This document shows, piece by piece, positions 37,400-46,809 of a DNA stretch of 64,000 nucleotides. Both the position numbers and the translations under genes were made by a program. The stretch is from an uncultured Alistipes sp. (GTDB lineage: Bacteria; Bacteroidota; Bacteroidia; Bacteroidales; Rikenellaceae): NCBI GenBank assembly GCA_944321175.1, contig CALUKI010000023.1, positions 1 to 64,000 of the forward strand. The letters are read 5' to 3'. Every line of letters begins with the position of its first letter. Within the stretch, counting starts at the first letter, position 1. The notes beneath the pieces are model-generated. The model made no database searches and had not been told where the DNA came from. It saw only the letters and a list, made by a program, of their open reading frames with translations.

Positions 37400-37513
37400 T
37401 CGACCGTAAAGAAGATGGGCAACGGTTCCGGCACGATCAGACCCTGTACATATCTTTTGAAGTCCCCAACACCGTTCAATGCCACAACCGGAGAAAGCGG
37501 GAAGAGGCTGGAC

Positions 37514-37521
37514 GGGGGGGG
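37514..37521 (+). repeat. Homopolymer run of eight G, intergenic
   Basis: G8 between the acyl-CoA ligase stop and its terminator. Confidence 0.9.
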
Positions 37522-37585
37522 TGACGAAGAGACGGAAAAGGGTAACTGAAAAGAGAGGTATCGGGGCGTTGTCAGTCCCGCAATT

Positions 37586-37630
37586 ATGAAAATACAGCCG
37601 CGTGTCGTTAACACGCGGCTGTATTTTCAT
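37586..37630. terminator. Bidirectional intrinsic terminator
   Basis: A perfect 20-bp inverted repeat (37586-37605 and 37611-37630) with a 5-nt loop. The outer ends are ATGAAAAT and ATTTTCAT, so it works in both directions. Confidence 0.92.
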
Positions 37631-37788
37631 TGAGTTCCAATGGGGTTGCAGAACCGTTTTGCTCCAATACATACCTCCGTCGTCATCAAAAAACGCCCTC
37701 GGCCAATGATCATATGCGGCATGCCGGCGGCAGAGGTGTGATTATTCGGAATCCGTTTTTCGGATCCTCGCAGGAAAGAGGCGCCACG

Positions 37789-38649
37789 TTATTTCAACAA
37801 CGGGCACCATCCTTTCGTCTGAATAAACGGCAAATACGATTGACACCATCCGGCCACATCGATCACGGCATCGCAACACAGACAATCACTGCCAAGAGCT
37901 ATTCCCAGCAACAGATCATGACGTGAAGCGACCGGCCACAGCGAAACGGACATTCCGATGTCATGAGCAAAATCGACTGCCGCACGAGTCGATCCGTCCA
38001 TTTTGCAGGCGATCCGATGAATACCCATCCGACGGGCCTCCATGACAACCGAAGCCGAACAAGGCTGCGTTTTCAACAACATCAGTTCGGCATCGGGATG
38101 GCGGGCCTTCATGGTCGTCAACGCACGTTTATCAAACGACGAAAAGACATAGCATGAGCTTGCAGGCTTGTGAGCCATAGCCATATGGTAGAGTTTATCG
38201 ATCAAATCGTCGAGCATGGCCTGTGTATAAAGCCAATCCACCGTTTTAATCTCGAATTCCACATACATATCCTCCTTGTCCGAGAGGAAGTCGCAGAACT
38301 CGTCACAAAAAGCCAGAGGATTCCCCTGTCGCGTGCGAAGACGGCGGCACTCTTCTGTCGTCAAATCTTCCGTTTGCACATCGACTCCACAAGTACGGTA
38401 AAGCGACTCGTCATGAGACAGAATCAGATCTCCGTCACCCGTCATGCGCACATCGATTTCAAAACCACGCGCTCCGGCATCATAACTCCGCCGGAAAGCC
38501 TCCATCGTATTCTCATCGAACTCGAAACGGCTGCCCCGATGCGCCAGAAACTGAAACGTTCTGTTTCCTGCATTTTGAGCGCCAAGCTCGGTCATCGGAG
38601 AAATCGTCAAAAGCAATCCGAGAATTTTATAAAGAATACGGGTCTTCAT
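37789..38649 (-). CDS. Secreted glycerophosphodiester phosphodiesterase
   Basis: The product is 286 residues from the ATG at 38649; a GTG nine codons earlier is possible. A signal peptide (about 1-24, ending ELGAQ) is followed by a GDPD TIM barrel with the catalytic and metal residues in place: His37-Arg38 in FLAHRGSRFEFDENT, Glu64 and Asp66 in FEIDVRMTGDG, His79 in LSHDESLY, and EFEIKT. It would release glycerol 3-phosphate from deacylated phospholipids such as glycerophosphoinositol or glycerophosphocholine. It is the last gene of the phosphoester locus, 31 bp after the phosphatase remnant. The active site looks intact. Confidence 0.92.
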   Translation of the reverse strand: MKTRILYKILGLLLTISPMTELGAQNAGNRTFQFLAHRGSRFEFDENTMEAFRRSYDAGARGFEIDVRMTGDGDLILSHDESLYRTCGVDVQTEDLTTEECRRLRTRQGNPLAFCDEFCDFLSDKEDMYVEFEIKTVDWLYTQAMLDDLIDKLYHMAMAHKPASSCYVFSSFDKRALTTMKARHPDAELMLLKTQPCSASVVMEARRMGIHRIACKMDGSTRAAVDFAHDIGMSVSLWPVASRHDLLLGIALGSDCLCCDAVIDVAGWCQSYLPFIQTKGWCPLLK

Positions 38650-38680
38650 TGTTGAATCATCATTACTAAGCCTCACTCAA

Positions 38681-39736
38681 TTAACGACAGGGAGATTCTT
38701 CCAGGATACCGAAAGCCGGAGCCTCGACCCGTGCAGGGCGGTCAAAACCCAACTCCTTGACAGCAGGGAGTTCCGCGATATGTGCCATTTTGTCCGTCAT
38801 ATAACGGCGCAGATCATCCCAACGATAATATGGTGCAATATCACTGGCAAGCGGGATACGGCATTCGTGTTCATTGTGCAACAGTTTGACGATCGTATCC
38901 CCAGCCTCATTGCGGAAAAATACGAATTGCACATTTGCCGACATGGGCGAGATGCGGAAATCCACCCATACCTCCTTGAGATGCTCCCAATCGTCGGTAC
39001 GGGCACACATCCCCTCTACTTCCATGGTTGCCAGCAGAGCGATAACCGTATAATCATGTCCGAATCGCAAAAAGGCCGAACGATTCTCACCCGCCAGTTT
39101 CGCATCGAAATCATCGACGATGGAACGCATTACCGATGCACCGTCCTCGAAAATCGCATCACCCCAGCGATATGAAGTACCGTATTGCGCATAACGGTAC
39201 GCATTGATCTTCTCCCAGACAGCCATCCGCTCCTGCGGAGTGAAAAGATCGTCGATGCGGGTATCGCCTTCGGTATTCTGCATCATCATCATCAAATCGA
39301 ACAACGAACGGACAAAGACGTTGCATTTGTCAGCCTCCGAAGCCGTAAAGGCGGCATAACCGGGTTTGAAGATACGCGCCAGCACAGCAGGAGATATGCG
39401 GTCGATCTCACGATCGATACGCGGCAAAGTTGCAGCTTTGGCCTCCGCCTGAAAAGATTTGTGTCCGCGCAGCGTATTGGTAAAGGGTTGCACGCGGGCG
39501 TTGGAGGTCTGATATATGCGGATTTTCGGATTCAGTTCCGTCAGCCGCTGATTGAAGGCCGCCATTGTCAGGATGCAGCGCGGAAAGATCGAAGAGTAAG
39601 CCTCGACAAAGACATCGTCCCCTTCGAAGAGCGAGGGATAGGATGCCGCCATCCGTTCGGCAATACCGCGCTGCTCGGCAATCCCCTGCGGCGAGATTTT
39701 TATCAACAAGGACAACAGCTCTTCACGCATCCGCAT
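38681..39736 (-). CDS. Histidine-type phosphatase lacking its catalytic N-terminus (probable remnant)
   Basis: The 351 residues match the middle and C-terminal part of Bacteroidota histidine acid phosphatases of the MINPP/phytase type. The segments are SPQGIAEQRGIAERM, the FPRCILTMAAFNQRL stretch, and the proton-donor motif His227-Asp228 in RFGHDYTVIALLA. The part that should come first, a signal peptide and the RHGxRxP nucleophile motif, is absent. A stop codon (TAG) sits immediately before the ATG in frame. I found no RHG-encoding stretch in any minus-strand frame of the 387 bp upstream. As it stands it cannot be an active histidine phosphatase. A functional ancestor probably hydrolysed inositol phosphates. 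Confidence 0.8.
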   Translation of the reverse strand: MRMREELLSLLIKISPQGIAEQRGIAERMAASYPSLFEGDDVFVEAYSSIFPRCILTMAAFNQRLTELNPKIRIYQTSNARVQPFTNTLRGHKSFQAEAKAATLPRIDREIDRISPAVLARIFKPGYAAFTASEADKCNVFVRSLFDLMMMMQNTEGDTRIDDLFTPQERMAVWEKINAYRYAQYGTSYRWGDAIFEDGASVMRSIVDDFDAKLAGENRSAFLRFGHDYTVIALLATMEVEGMCARTDDWEHLKEVWVDFRISPMSANVQFVFFRNEAGDTIVKLLHNEHECRIPLASDIAPYYRWDDLRRYMTDKMAHIAELPAVKELGFDRPARVEAPAFGILEESPCR

Positions 39737-39835
39737 CTACCGATAAAACAGCGCACGGAATCCGCTTCACGAAAATCCGTACAGGGAGAAACAGCCAAAT
39801 GGCAGGTCTGCGTTTATCATCAGTTTCCGGGCAGA

Positions 39836-39852
39836 ACAAACGTTTGCGCAAA
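39836..39852. promoter_or_regulatory. Operator-like palindrome, second copy
   Basis: ACAAACGTTTGCGCAAA is identical to 48916-48932. It contains the palindromes CAAACGTTTG and TTTGCGCAAA. The shape resembles LacI/PurR-family operators. It lies 100 bp before the truncated phosphatase. Confidence 0.4.
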
Positions 39853-39949
39853 AACTGAAAGAAGCAGGAGACGGGAGGAACAGGACGGCAAAACCAGTCT
39901 TCCAATCCTGAGTTGATCTAAAACCGCGAGAAATCGGTGGGACAGAAGA

Positions 39950-40099
39950 GTGTTCCGACAATCAGCAGGCCATAACACACCTTCATGTATGTTTCCAACA
40001 ACATGCGCATTCATCGGAAACATTCATGCAAGGGCCGACAGGAAACCGAACGGCTTTCTGCCGGCCCCTAAAGAATCCTCGTTCCGGTTGTCGGAACAC
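39950..40099 (-). repeat. Nested inverted repeats after susD (candidate three-way-junction RNA)
   Basis: The outer arms are a perfect 12 bp (39950-39961 with 40088-40099). Inside are two hairpins: a 13-bp stem with one mismatch (39984-39996 with 40016-40028) and a GC-rich stem (40032-40048 with 40051-40067, interrupted). Together they would fold into a three-way junction beginning 25 nt after the susD stop. It could be a processing or stability element for the susCD mRNA, or the trace of an inserted element. Confidence 0.55.
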
Positions 40100-40123
40100 A
40101 CAGGCGAAACAACCTGGGACGGA

Positions 40124-41866
40124 TCAGAAATTCAAACCGTCTTCCCAACCGGGGTTCTGCGTCAGCGCCGGGTTCAACGTACGCTGTGATGCGGGAACGG
40201 GCCAGAGATAATCCCGATTATCATCCCAGTTCCGGCCATGCACGGCACCGGAATAACCGACGATATAGCCATTCGTCGAATTGCTCAGGATGATATCCGT
40301 ACCAATTCTCAACTTCGTCGCACAAGTTGATGTTGCCGTTTCGGTGTAGATCTCCAGATCGGGCGAGCCATCGTTGTCCATATCGTATGTACCCGGGCCG
40401 GGGATGTAACAGCCGTAGTAGGGCTGATAATAATTCAACGCCTGTTTTGCTTCGTTCCAGCGGAACAGATCCCACGAACGATAAGGAACTTCAAGAACGA
40501 GTTCGATGGTACGTTCGCGCCGAATCTCCAGAATGACACCCGTATGCTTGCTCTGCGTAACATTGGGATAGCACTTCAGCAGATAGGGGTCGGGATCGGC
40601 GTTGGCCTTTGCAAGATCGAGCGAAGGCATATTTGCACGTTTCCGAATCCGGTTGATCGATATTTCGAGGTCATTCTGCGTGATGGTACCCAGCTCGGCA
40701 ACCGCCTCGGCATAATTCAGATAGACCTCGGCAGCACGCATCAGAATCCAGTCACTGGCACTGGAGCCCGATGTTGCGGAATTTTCCACCGTACCGATGA
40801 ATTTAATCGGTTCATAACCCGTATGAGAGGAAAGCGTACACTTGGTCACGGCCGATGCGCCGACCTGTACATAGCCGGGGCACAATACGGTCTGCGCCAT
40901 CCGCGGGTCGCGGTTCACGGTCTCTTCACTGTAGGTCATCTTCTCCCATCCGTCACGATCGGTAAAACGCGAACCGTCGGCCATCAGATAATGGTTAACA
41001 AAACGACGGGTAAGGCTTGTACGTCCGAACTTGATGTTGTACGGCACGGAATGAGTAATACCGAATGCCTTGTCGTAACGGCGGCACAGCACCACTTCGC
41101 AGGTCTTGGCGTCTTCCGAATAGAAGAGTTCACGATACGGCTCTTCCCCTTCCGAATAGAGATAAAAAGGCGATTCATCGATGAACTCTTTGGCCGTTGC
41201 GGCAGCCTGCTGCAGGTATTTGTCGGCATCGGCCATTCCATGATACTTACGGAACGTACCTTCGTAGAGTGCTGCACGGCTCGCATATGCGAGCGCCGCC
41301 CACCGCGTCACGCGCGTATGCTGTGTACCCCATTCGGAAGGAAGGTTCCTGGCCGCGAAATCGAAATCCTCCAGCACCCGATCCATGACATATCCCCGGT
41401 CATCGCGCGGCTTGTAGATGTCGGGGTCGGTGGAACCGAGAACATGGTCGTAATAGGGGACATCGCCATAGGTACGGACTCTGAGGAAGTAGAAATAGGC
41501 ACGGAAAAAGCGTGCTACAGCTTCGTATTTCGTCGCCAGCGTCCGATCCGGGCACTGATTAAGGTGTTCGAGCAGATAGTTTATTTTACGCAACGGCGTG
41601 AAAGACCACGATTGCGATGCAGCATTGCGTGCTCCGGAAATGTAGTCGCTCAATCCGTTGTCGATTTTGTCATCGGCATCGTTGACGCCGATGTCGGCCG
41701 ATTCAAGATTGTCACTGTAGAACTGATTGCTCCAAAGCGTGAGATCCGATTCATTGCGGAAATACTGATCAGGCGAAAGTTCGTCTTCGGGCAGCATCGT
41801 CAGATCGCAACCGACCGTTGCAAATGCGAGAGCCCCCAATGCCAGGATTTTATTGATGATTTTCAT
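40124..41866 (-). CDS. SusD/RagB-family nutrient-binding outer-membrane lipoprotein
   Basis: The product has 580 residues. A lipoprotein signal with the lipid-attachment Cys20 (FATVGC) is followed by the SusD-like N-terminal domain (LPEDELSPDQYFRNESDL) and the TPR-rich SusD_RagB core (AEVYLNYAEAVAELG near residues 375-390, then RIRKRANMP, and the C-terminal RTIELVLEVPYRSWDLFRW). It would cap the SusC barrel and bind the imported ligand at the surface. It lies 21 bp after susC. The binding site cannot be deduced from the sequence; the phosphatase genes around it suggest a phosphorylated ligand. Confidence 0.95.
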   Translation of the reverse strand: MKIINKILALGALAFATVGCDLTMLPEDELSPDQYFRNESDLTLWSNQFYSDNLESADIGVNDADDKIDNGLSDYISGARNAASQSWSFTPLRKINYLLEHLNQCPDRTLATKYEAVARFFRAYFYFLRVRTYGDVPYYDHVLGSTDPDIYKPRDDRGYVMDRVLEDFDFAARNLPSEWGTQHTRVTRWAALAYASRAALYEGTFRKYHGMADADKYLQQAAATAKEFIDESPFYLYSEGEEPYRELFYSEDAKTCEVVLCRRYDKAFGITHSVPYNIKFGRTSLTRRFVNHYLMADGSRFTDRDGWEKMTYSEETVNRDPRMAQTVLCPGYVQVGASAVTKCTLSSHTGYEPIKFIGTVENSATSGSSASDWILMRAAEVYLNYAEAVAELGTITQNDLEISINRIRKRANMPSLDLAKANADPDPYLLKCYPNVTQSKHTGVILEIRRERTIELVLEVPYRSWDLFRWNEAKQALNYYQPYYGCYIPGPGTYDMDNDGSPDLEIYTETATSTCATKLRIGTDIILSNSTNGYIVGYSGAVHGRNWDDNRDYLWPVPASQRTLNPALTQNPGWEDGLNF

Positions 41867-41887
41867 GGTATTTCAGATTATTGGTTC

Positions 41888-44800
41888 TTAGAAAGTGATG
41901 TCGATGCCAAACGAGAAAGTCTTCGGCATGATATATCCCGTACCGGACCCTGCCTTGTAAAGGCCGTCCGATACAGCCAGTTCGGGATCGATCAGCTTGC
42001 AATACTTTTTCAACGGCGACCAATAGCAAAGGTTCTCACCCGATACATAGATACGCAGTTTGCTGATATACCGTTTCAGAGCAGGAATCGTGTAACCGAT
42101 CGTAAGGTTCTTGAAACGCAGATAGGCCACACTTTGGAGATAACGGTCGTTATTCTGACCGAGAGGGCCGCCATTATAGCTTTGGATGGGGCGCAGACGC
42201 GGGAAATAACGGTCGGGGTGTTCCTCGGTCCATATATCGTCCATGAAATCGTAGGTAATGAACGAAGGGATGGTATAGCCGTACAGTTGCCAGAACTGGT
42301 TGGAGCCATAGATGTCATCCTTATTCGCAGCAGGATACCAGTCACGTTTTCCGACACCCTGGAAGAAGGCCGAAATATCGAAACCGTTCCAACTTGCCTC
42401 GATACGGAAAGAATAGTTGTAACGGGGCGTCGAGTTTCCGATGATGATCATGTCGCCCGGATCATCGACCGTACCGGCTCCGGTACCGATCGAACCGCTG
42501 TTGTCACGATCTTCAAACATCACGTCGCCTGCCATCAGCTTACCCAGATTGTTCTGCATGTTGTAAACGCGCTGATAAACGTTGCTGCTGTTGTTGATCG
42601 CCTTCTGATAAGCGGCGGCTTCCTCGTCCGTATCGAAGAGTTTCGGTACATGGTAGCCCCAGATTTCGCCCAGCATCTTTCCTTCATAATAACTGTTAAA
42701 CAGTTTTGTAGGATTGTTGTATTTTGTGATTTCGGTCTGGTAGTCTCCCACCTGCCCGGTGATGCTGTAATGGAAAGGTTTCCCTGCAAGTTGGAAGCGA
42801 TCGCGCCATGTAAGCGAGAACTCCCAGCCTTTCGTCCGCAAATCGGCACAGTTCTCGGTGGGGGTAGCAGCACCGTACACCGACGGCAAGGTCAGCGATT
42901 GGGTCAGCATATCCTTCGTATCGCGAATGAACAGGTCGCCCGTGAACGACAGACGGTTGTTCAGGAAACTCAGGTCAAGACCGAGGTTGTAGGTGCGGAC
43001 CGTCTCCCACGTCAGGCTCGATGACATCGGATCGGATACCGAAGCATAATTTGCCTTCCCGCTCTCATCGAAGAGGTAGTTGAGCGTACCTGTTCCGATC
43101 GTCTGGAGATAGAGGTAATCGGCCACCTGCTGGTTTCCCAGCTCACCGTACGACAGACGAATCTTACCGTTGTCCCACCAACTGCTCAACGGCTCCATGA
43201 AAGGCTCCTCGGTGAACCGCCAACCGGCCGATACCGACGGGAAAATGCCCCAACGATCCTTTTTCGCAAAACGCGATGTACCGTCGGCCCGCAACGAAGC
43301 CTCAAAGAGATATTTGCCATTGTAGTCGTAGTTGATACGGCCGAAGAAACCGAGTGTTTTATAGGCCGATATATCCTGTGTTACGATCCAGTAGGTGTCG
43401 TCATTGACCGAATTGAACGAATCGAGCTGTTCACTTCCGACTCCGAACTGTTCGACGATATTGTCCGTCATACGGTAACGTTCGTAGTTCATACCCGCAA
43501 CCGCCTTGAAATTATGCGCGTTGTTCCATGTATGAGCATAAGTCAGGTAGGCATCGACGTTGTGGTAGGTATATTCGTAAGGACGTTCGCGGTAGGTATC
43601 CTTCTGATAGTGCGTTGTCGATTTCGAGACACCGATCGCATCGGAATAGGTGTTGGCCACCGTACGGTCCTTGTACAGGCGCCGATAGTTGTTGATGTTA
43701 TAGTTTGCGTCGAAGGTCAGACCTTCGTATAGTTTGATATTCAAGCTATTGGACAGCGTCAACGAAAGGTTTTCGATCGTATGCTTGTTTGCAGGGTCCG
43801 CCAGCGATGCCGTACGGCCCTTACCCAATGAAACATTACGCAAATCGGCCGGATACATCACGATCGAACCGTCGGGATTGTAGGGCACGAACATCGGAGC
43901 GACGTTCTCCTCCAACGCCGCAATCGTTTGCGCTTCATTAAGCGTGCCGGGATATTTTTGGTTCACGGCATTGAGCGAGGCATTTGTCGACCATTTGGCC
44001 CATTTGAAAATCCGGGCATCGAATTTGGCGCGGAACGCATAGTTCTTATACTTCTCCTTCTGCTGGATCATACTGCCGCTCAGGACACCGTCCTGTTCAT
44101 AGTAACGGCCGCTGACATAGTAGTTCATGCTCTGCCCGCCGCCCGAAAGCGAAAGGTTGTGCTCCTGATGGAAACGGTTGGTGTTATAGATGCTGTGATA
44201 CCAGTCGAAGTTTCCGTAATAGTGGTACTTGCCGTCATCGCCGACTACGACCCAAGGACGGTCGGGATGTTCGGTCTTGTCGTACCTGCGTGCTTCGAGA
44301 GCGGCCCAATCGGCCTCCGTATAGTTGAAAGCGCTGTACGCATAACGCGAGAAGTAGAGATTATCAACGATTTTGGCATAATCATAACCGTTGGTGATAA
44401 AGTCCGTCGGCGTTGTCGGTTGTGTCCAGCCGATATTGTTCGAATATTTTACGACGGCCTTTCCCTGCGAACCCTTCTTCGTCGTCACAAGAATCACGCC
44501 GGCTGAAGCCTTCGCGCCATAGATTGCGCTTGCCGACGCATCCTTAAGTACCGAGATCGACTCGATATCCGTCGGATTGACCAAACGCAGCGACACACCC
44601 GGCACACCATCCACCAGAATCAGCGGCGAGCCGCCGTTGATCGAAGGTACACCCCGAATGTTGAGACTGTTTCCGGCGATGGGATTACCCGATTCGATAC
44701 TGATATTAAGCGATGGATCGACACCCTGCAACGCCTGCATGGTCGAAACGACGGGCCGTTGCGCCAGTTCATCGCCCGATATCGACGAGACGGCACCCGT

Positions 44801-45241
44801 CACATTGATTTTTTTCTGTGTAGCATAACCTACGACAACCACATCGCTGAGCATCTGTGCATTTTCGGAGAGTTCGACCGTCAACGTCCCTGAAGCCGGA
44901 ACCTTGACCTCCTGCGTATCATATCCGACGAAGGAGACGGCCAACATCTGGCCTGTTGCCGCACGCACGACAAAAGCTCCGTCGGCATCACTCGTCGTCC
45001 CCGTTGCGGCGGCAGCATTGTAGATAGTCGCGCCAACGATGGGAGCACCTTTTGCATCGAAGACCCGTCCCCTGACATTGCGCAGGGTCGATTCGTAAGA
45101 CTGAACCATTTGAACGGCGTTGTTCTCCGCAACATCGGCCGCCTGCAGGCGGGCCATAGGCAGGAGCGACAGTCCGATACTCAACAACATGACGCCGAGA
45201 CGTCCTTTTGCCGGAATCCGGCATGTATGATTGTTTTGCAT
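41888..45241 (-). CDS. SusC/RagA-family TonB-linked outer-membrane transporter
   Basis: The product has 1117 residues. A signal peptide (about 1-35) is followed by a CarboxypepD_reg-like domain (about 55-140, GRVFDAKGAPIVGATI), a TonB-box-like stretch and plug (about 150-260: LSDVVVVGYATQKKINVTGA, then GGSPLILVDGVPG and SVLKDASASAIYGAKASAG), and a 22-strand barrel ending in FSFGIDITF. These are the SusC-specific signatures. It is coupled to the downstream SusD and preceded at 21 bp by the BACON/LamG-like lipoprotein. The import substrate is unknown, probably a phosphoester or phosphoglycan judging by its neighbours. Confidence 0.96.
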   Translation of the reverse strand: MQNNHTCRIPAKGRLGVMLLSIGLSLLPMARLQAADVAENNAVQMVQSYESTLRNVRGRVFDAKGAPIVGATIYNAAAATGTTSDADGAFVVRAATGQMLAVSFVGYDTQEVKVPASGTLTVELSENAQMLSDVVVVGYATQKKINVTGAVSSISGDELAQRPVVSTMQALQGVDPSLNISIESGNPIAGNSLNIRGVPSINGGSPLILVDGVPGVSLRLVNPTDIESISVLKDASASAIYGAKASAGVILVTTKKGSQGKAVVKYSNNIGWTQPTTPTDFITNGYDYAKIVDNLYFSRYAYSAFNYTEADWAALEARRYDKTEHPDRPWVVVGDDGKYHYYGNFDWYHSIYNTNRFHQEHNLSLSGGGQSMNYYVSGRYYEQDGVLSGSMIQQKEKYKNYAFRAKFDARIFKWAKWSTNASLNAVNQKYPGTLNEAQTIAALEENVAPMFVPYNPDGSIVMYPADLRNVSLGKGRTASLADPANKHTIENLSLTLSNSLNIKLYEGLTFDANYNINNYRRLYKDRTVANTYSDAIGVSKSTTHYQKDTYRERPYEYTYHNVDAYLTYAHTWNNAHNFKAVAGMNYERYRMTDNIVEQFGVGSEQLDSFNSVNDDTYWIVTQDISAYKTLGFFGRINYDYNGKYLFEASLRADGTSRFAKKDRWGIFPSVSAGWRFTEEPFMEPLSSWWDNGKIRLSYGELGNQQVADYLYLQTIGTGTLNYLFDESGKANYASVSDPMSSSLTWETVRTYNLGLDLSFLNNRLSFTGDLFIRDTKDMLTQSLTLPSVYGAATPTENCADLRTKGWEFSLTWRDRFQLAGKPFHYSITGQVGDYQTEITKYNNPTKLFNSYYEGKMLGEIWGYHVPKLFDTDEEAAAYQKAINNSSNVYQRVYNMQNNLGKLMAGDVMFEDRDNSGSIGTGAGTVDDPGDMIIIGNSTPRYNYSFRIEASWNGFDISAFFQGVGKRDWYPAANKDDIYGSNQFWQLYGYTIPSFITYDFMDDIWTEEHPDRYFPRLRPIQSYNGGPLGQNNDRYLQSVAYLRFKNLTIGYTIPALKRYISKLRIYVSGENLCYWSPLKKYCKLIDPELAVSDGLYKAGSGTGYIMPKTFSFGIDITF

Positions 45242-45262
45242 AGTACGTTCGTTTTAAGGTTG

Positions 45263-46636
45263 TTATTTCACGAGTTTCCAAAGGGCATAGACCTGCTCGG
45301 CCGTCAGCGGATCGCCATAGACACGCGCGATTACCACCTCGCCCTTGAACGAGATCTGTCCCGTATCGTCGGCTCCGGGATCGGCTCCGATTCCGAACCA
45401 GCGTTTGTTGACATTCGTATTCATGTGTTTGAATTCGCCGCCGGCATTGTCATTGGTGGCTTTCAGTTCGCCGTTGACGTAAATCTTCTGCGTTCCGGCC
45501 TCCTTGTCCCACACACCCACAACATGGTAATATACATCCTTCTGTGGTGTGACGCCGCTCTTGCATTGCCGCCATGTATTTCCACCGGTGGAACTCAGCG
45601 TACCGGTCTCCATAACGATCTGATTCGAGTCGTCAGCCCAGAAGCAGAGACTTACACCTCCGGCTTCGGATGCAGCAAACGGTTTAATCTGCAGTTTTTT
45701 AGGATCGTCATAACGCCGGACAAGCATTTCCATCGTATATCCGTCCTCCATCTTGCTCTTGAAGGTCTCATTCTCGTAATATGGGATCGTATAGTAGCCG
45801 CCGGTCAATTTCGACAATCCCGGTTCGTGTGTAAATACGGCTGCATAACGGCCATACTTCTCAAGATAGGTTGTCGTGACAAATTCATTGGGCCGTAACT
45901 CGACAGGCATCTTCAACGGCGACACATCCTCCGCAGCGCCGTTCTCACCGAAGACCACATCCAACAGGTCGGCGGTCGGAGGATCTACCAGATAGCCCTG
46001 CTGCACATCCACATATGTAAAGACTTCGGGATGAAGTTCCGAAAAGATTTTTATTTGGACCTCCCGGATACTTCCCGTATGGTTTTCGGTCACGGAGAAG
46101 GTCACATCGGCGGCCGTTTTCGAAGTCTGCGTCAACCAGTCATGCTCTCCGACGAAATCGCACGACCATGACGTCTGATTGGTCGTGACGGCAATAGTGA
46201 ACTCCGTCGCATCGCCGATGAGCGGCACCGAAGTCGGTGTGACGTCGATATAGGGCTGTTCTTCGGCCTGCGTAATCGTATAGAGATAGCGGGCTTCGCT
46301 CTCACCCTTGAAGTAGAACGACAGTTGTGTTGAACGTACGGCACCGCTGGTATTCGACTTTGCAGACAATGTCACCGGCGTGCTGCCTGTTCCGCCGCTT
46401 GACACCGAAAGTGTAAAGCCGTCCGTCTGGGAAAGCATGGCCGACCAGTCATCTGTCGCCATGACAGTGAATTCCACTGTTTGGGGCTTCCCGTCGATCT
46501 CAATCGTCTGCGACGAATCCGTTCCGTTGGGGCTGACGACCTTGAAGATCGGCGTACGATTCAGATCGCCTCCGCTGTCATTGCATGCCGCAAGCAATCC
46601 ACTTGCAGCAATAAACATGGTTAGCAGTCGTTTCAT
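45263..46636 (-). CDS. Surface lipoprotein with BACON-like domains and a LamG-like C-terminus
   Basis: The product has 457 residues with a lipoprotein signal (Cys18 in LLAACND). Two Ig-like BACON-type domains follow (about 30-125 and 128-220, each with a conserved Trp after a Thr/Asp-rich strand: TDDWSAML and QTSWSCDF). The last 230 residues look like a concanavalin-type LamG jelly roll (YTMEMLVRRYDD, then VYYHVVGVWDKEAGTQKIYVNGEL, and the repeat-end motif ISFKGEVVIARVYGDPLTAEQV). It is probably a surface ligand-binding protein of the SusCD locus, equivalent to SusE/SusF-type partners. It sits between the metallophosphoesterase and susC. Confidence 0.85.
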   Translation of the reverse strand: MKRLLTMFIAASGLLAACNDSGGDLNRTPIFKVVSPNGTDSSQTIEIDGKPQTVEFTVMATDDWSAMLSQTDGFTLSVSSGGTGSTPVTLSAKSNTSGAVRSTQLSFYFKGESEARYLYTITQAEEQPYIDVTPTSVPLIGDATEFTIAVTTNQTSWSCDFVGEHDWLTQTSKTAADVTFSVTENHTGSIREVQIKIFSELHPEVFTYVDVQQGYLVDPPTADLLDVVFGENGAAEDVSPLKMPVELRPNEFVTTTYLEKYGRYAAVFTHEPGLSKLTGGYYTIPYYENETFKSKMEDGYTMEMLVRRYDDPKKLQIKPFAASEAGGVSLCFWADDSNQIVMETGTLSSTGGNTWRQCKSGVTPQKDVYYHVVGVWDKEAGTQKIYVNGELKATNDNAGGEFKHMNTNVNKRWFGIGADPGADDTGQISFKGEVVIARVYGDPLTAEQVYALWKLVK

Positions 46637-46809
46637 AAAGTAATGGTTTAAGTTAATAAATGGAATAGTGATGGTTCATCATATACTTGCCAACTCCTGA
46701 CAATCGTATAAATTTTCCGTCGGACACGATGACGGGCGGGCGACACGGATCGGTAATCCCCGATTCGCAACCGGCAAGCATCCCGCACGTCATCGGCCGA
46801 GGATAAAGA

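Larger units (their letters stand above)
37400..37788. other. Convergent gap after the acyl-CoA ligase
   Basis: This 389-bp stretch holds a G8 run (37514-37521) and the strong terminator at 37586-37630. The last 150 bp before the glycerophosphodiesterase stop has no recognisable feature. Confidence 0.5.
39737..40123 (-). other. Gap between susD and the phosphatase remnant
   Basis: This 387-bp stretch holds the inverted-repeat structure at 39950-40099 and the palindromic site at 39836-39852. Where the phosphatase N-terminus should be there is no coding similarity in any minus-strand frame, so the missing part was deleted or replaced. Confidence 0.6.

Noticed and set aside
40544-43024. An 826-residue plus-strand frame opposite susC and susD
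   Set aside because: Antisense to SusC/SusD; no independent coding features.
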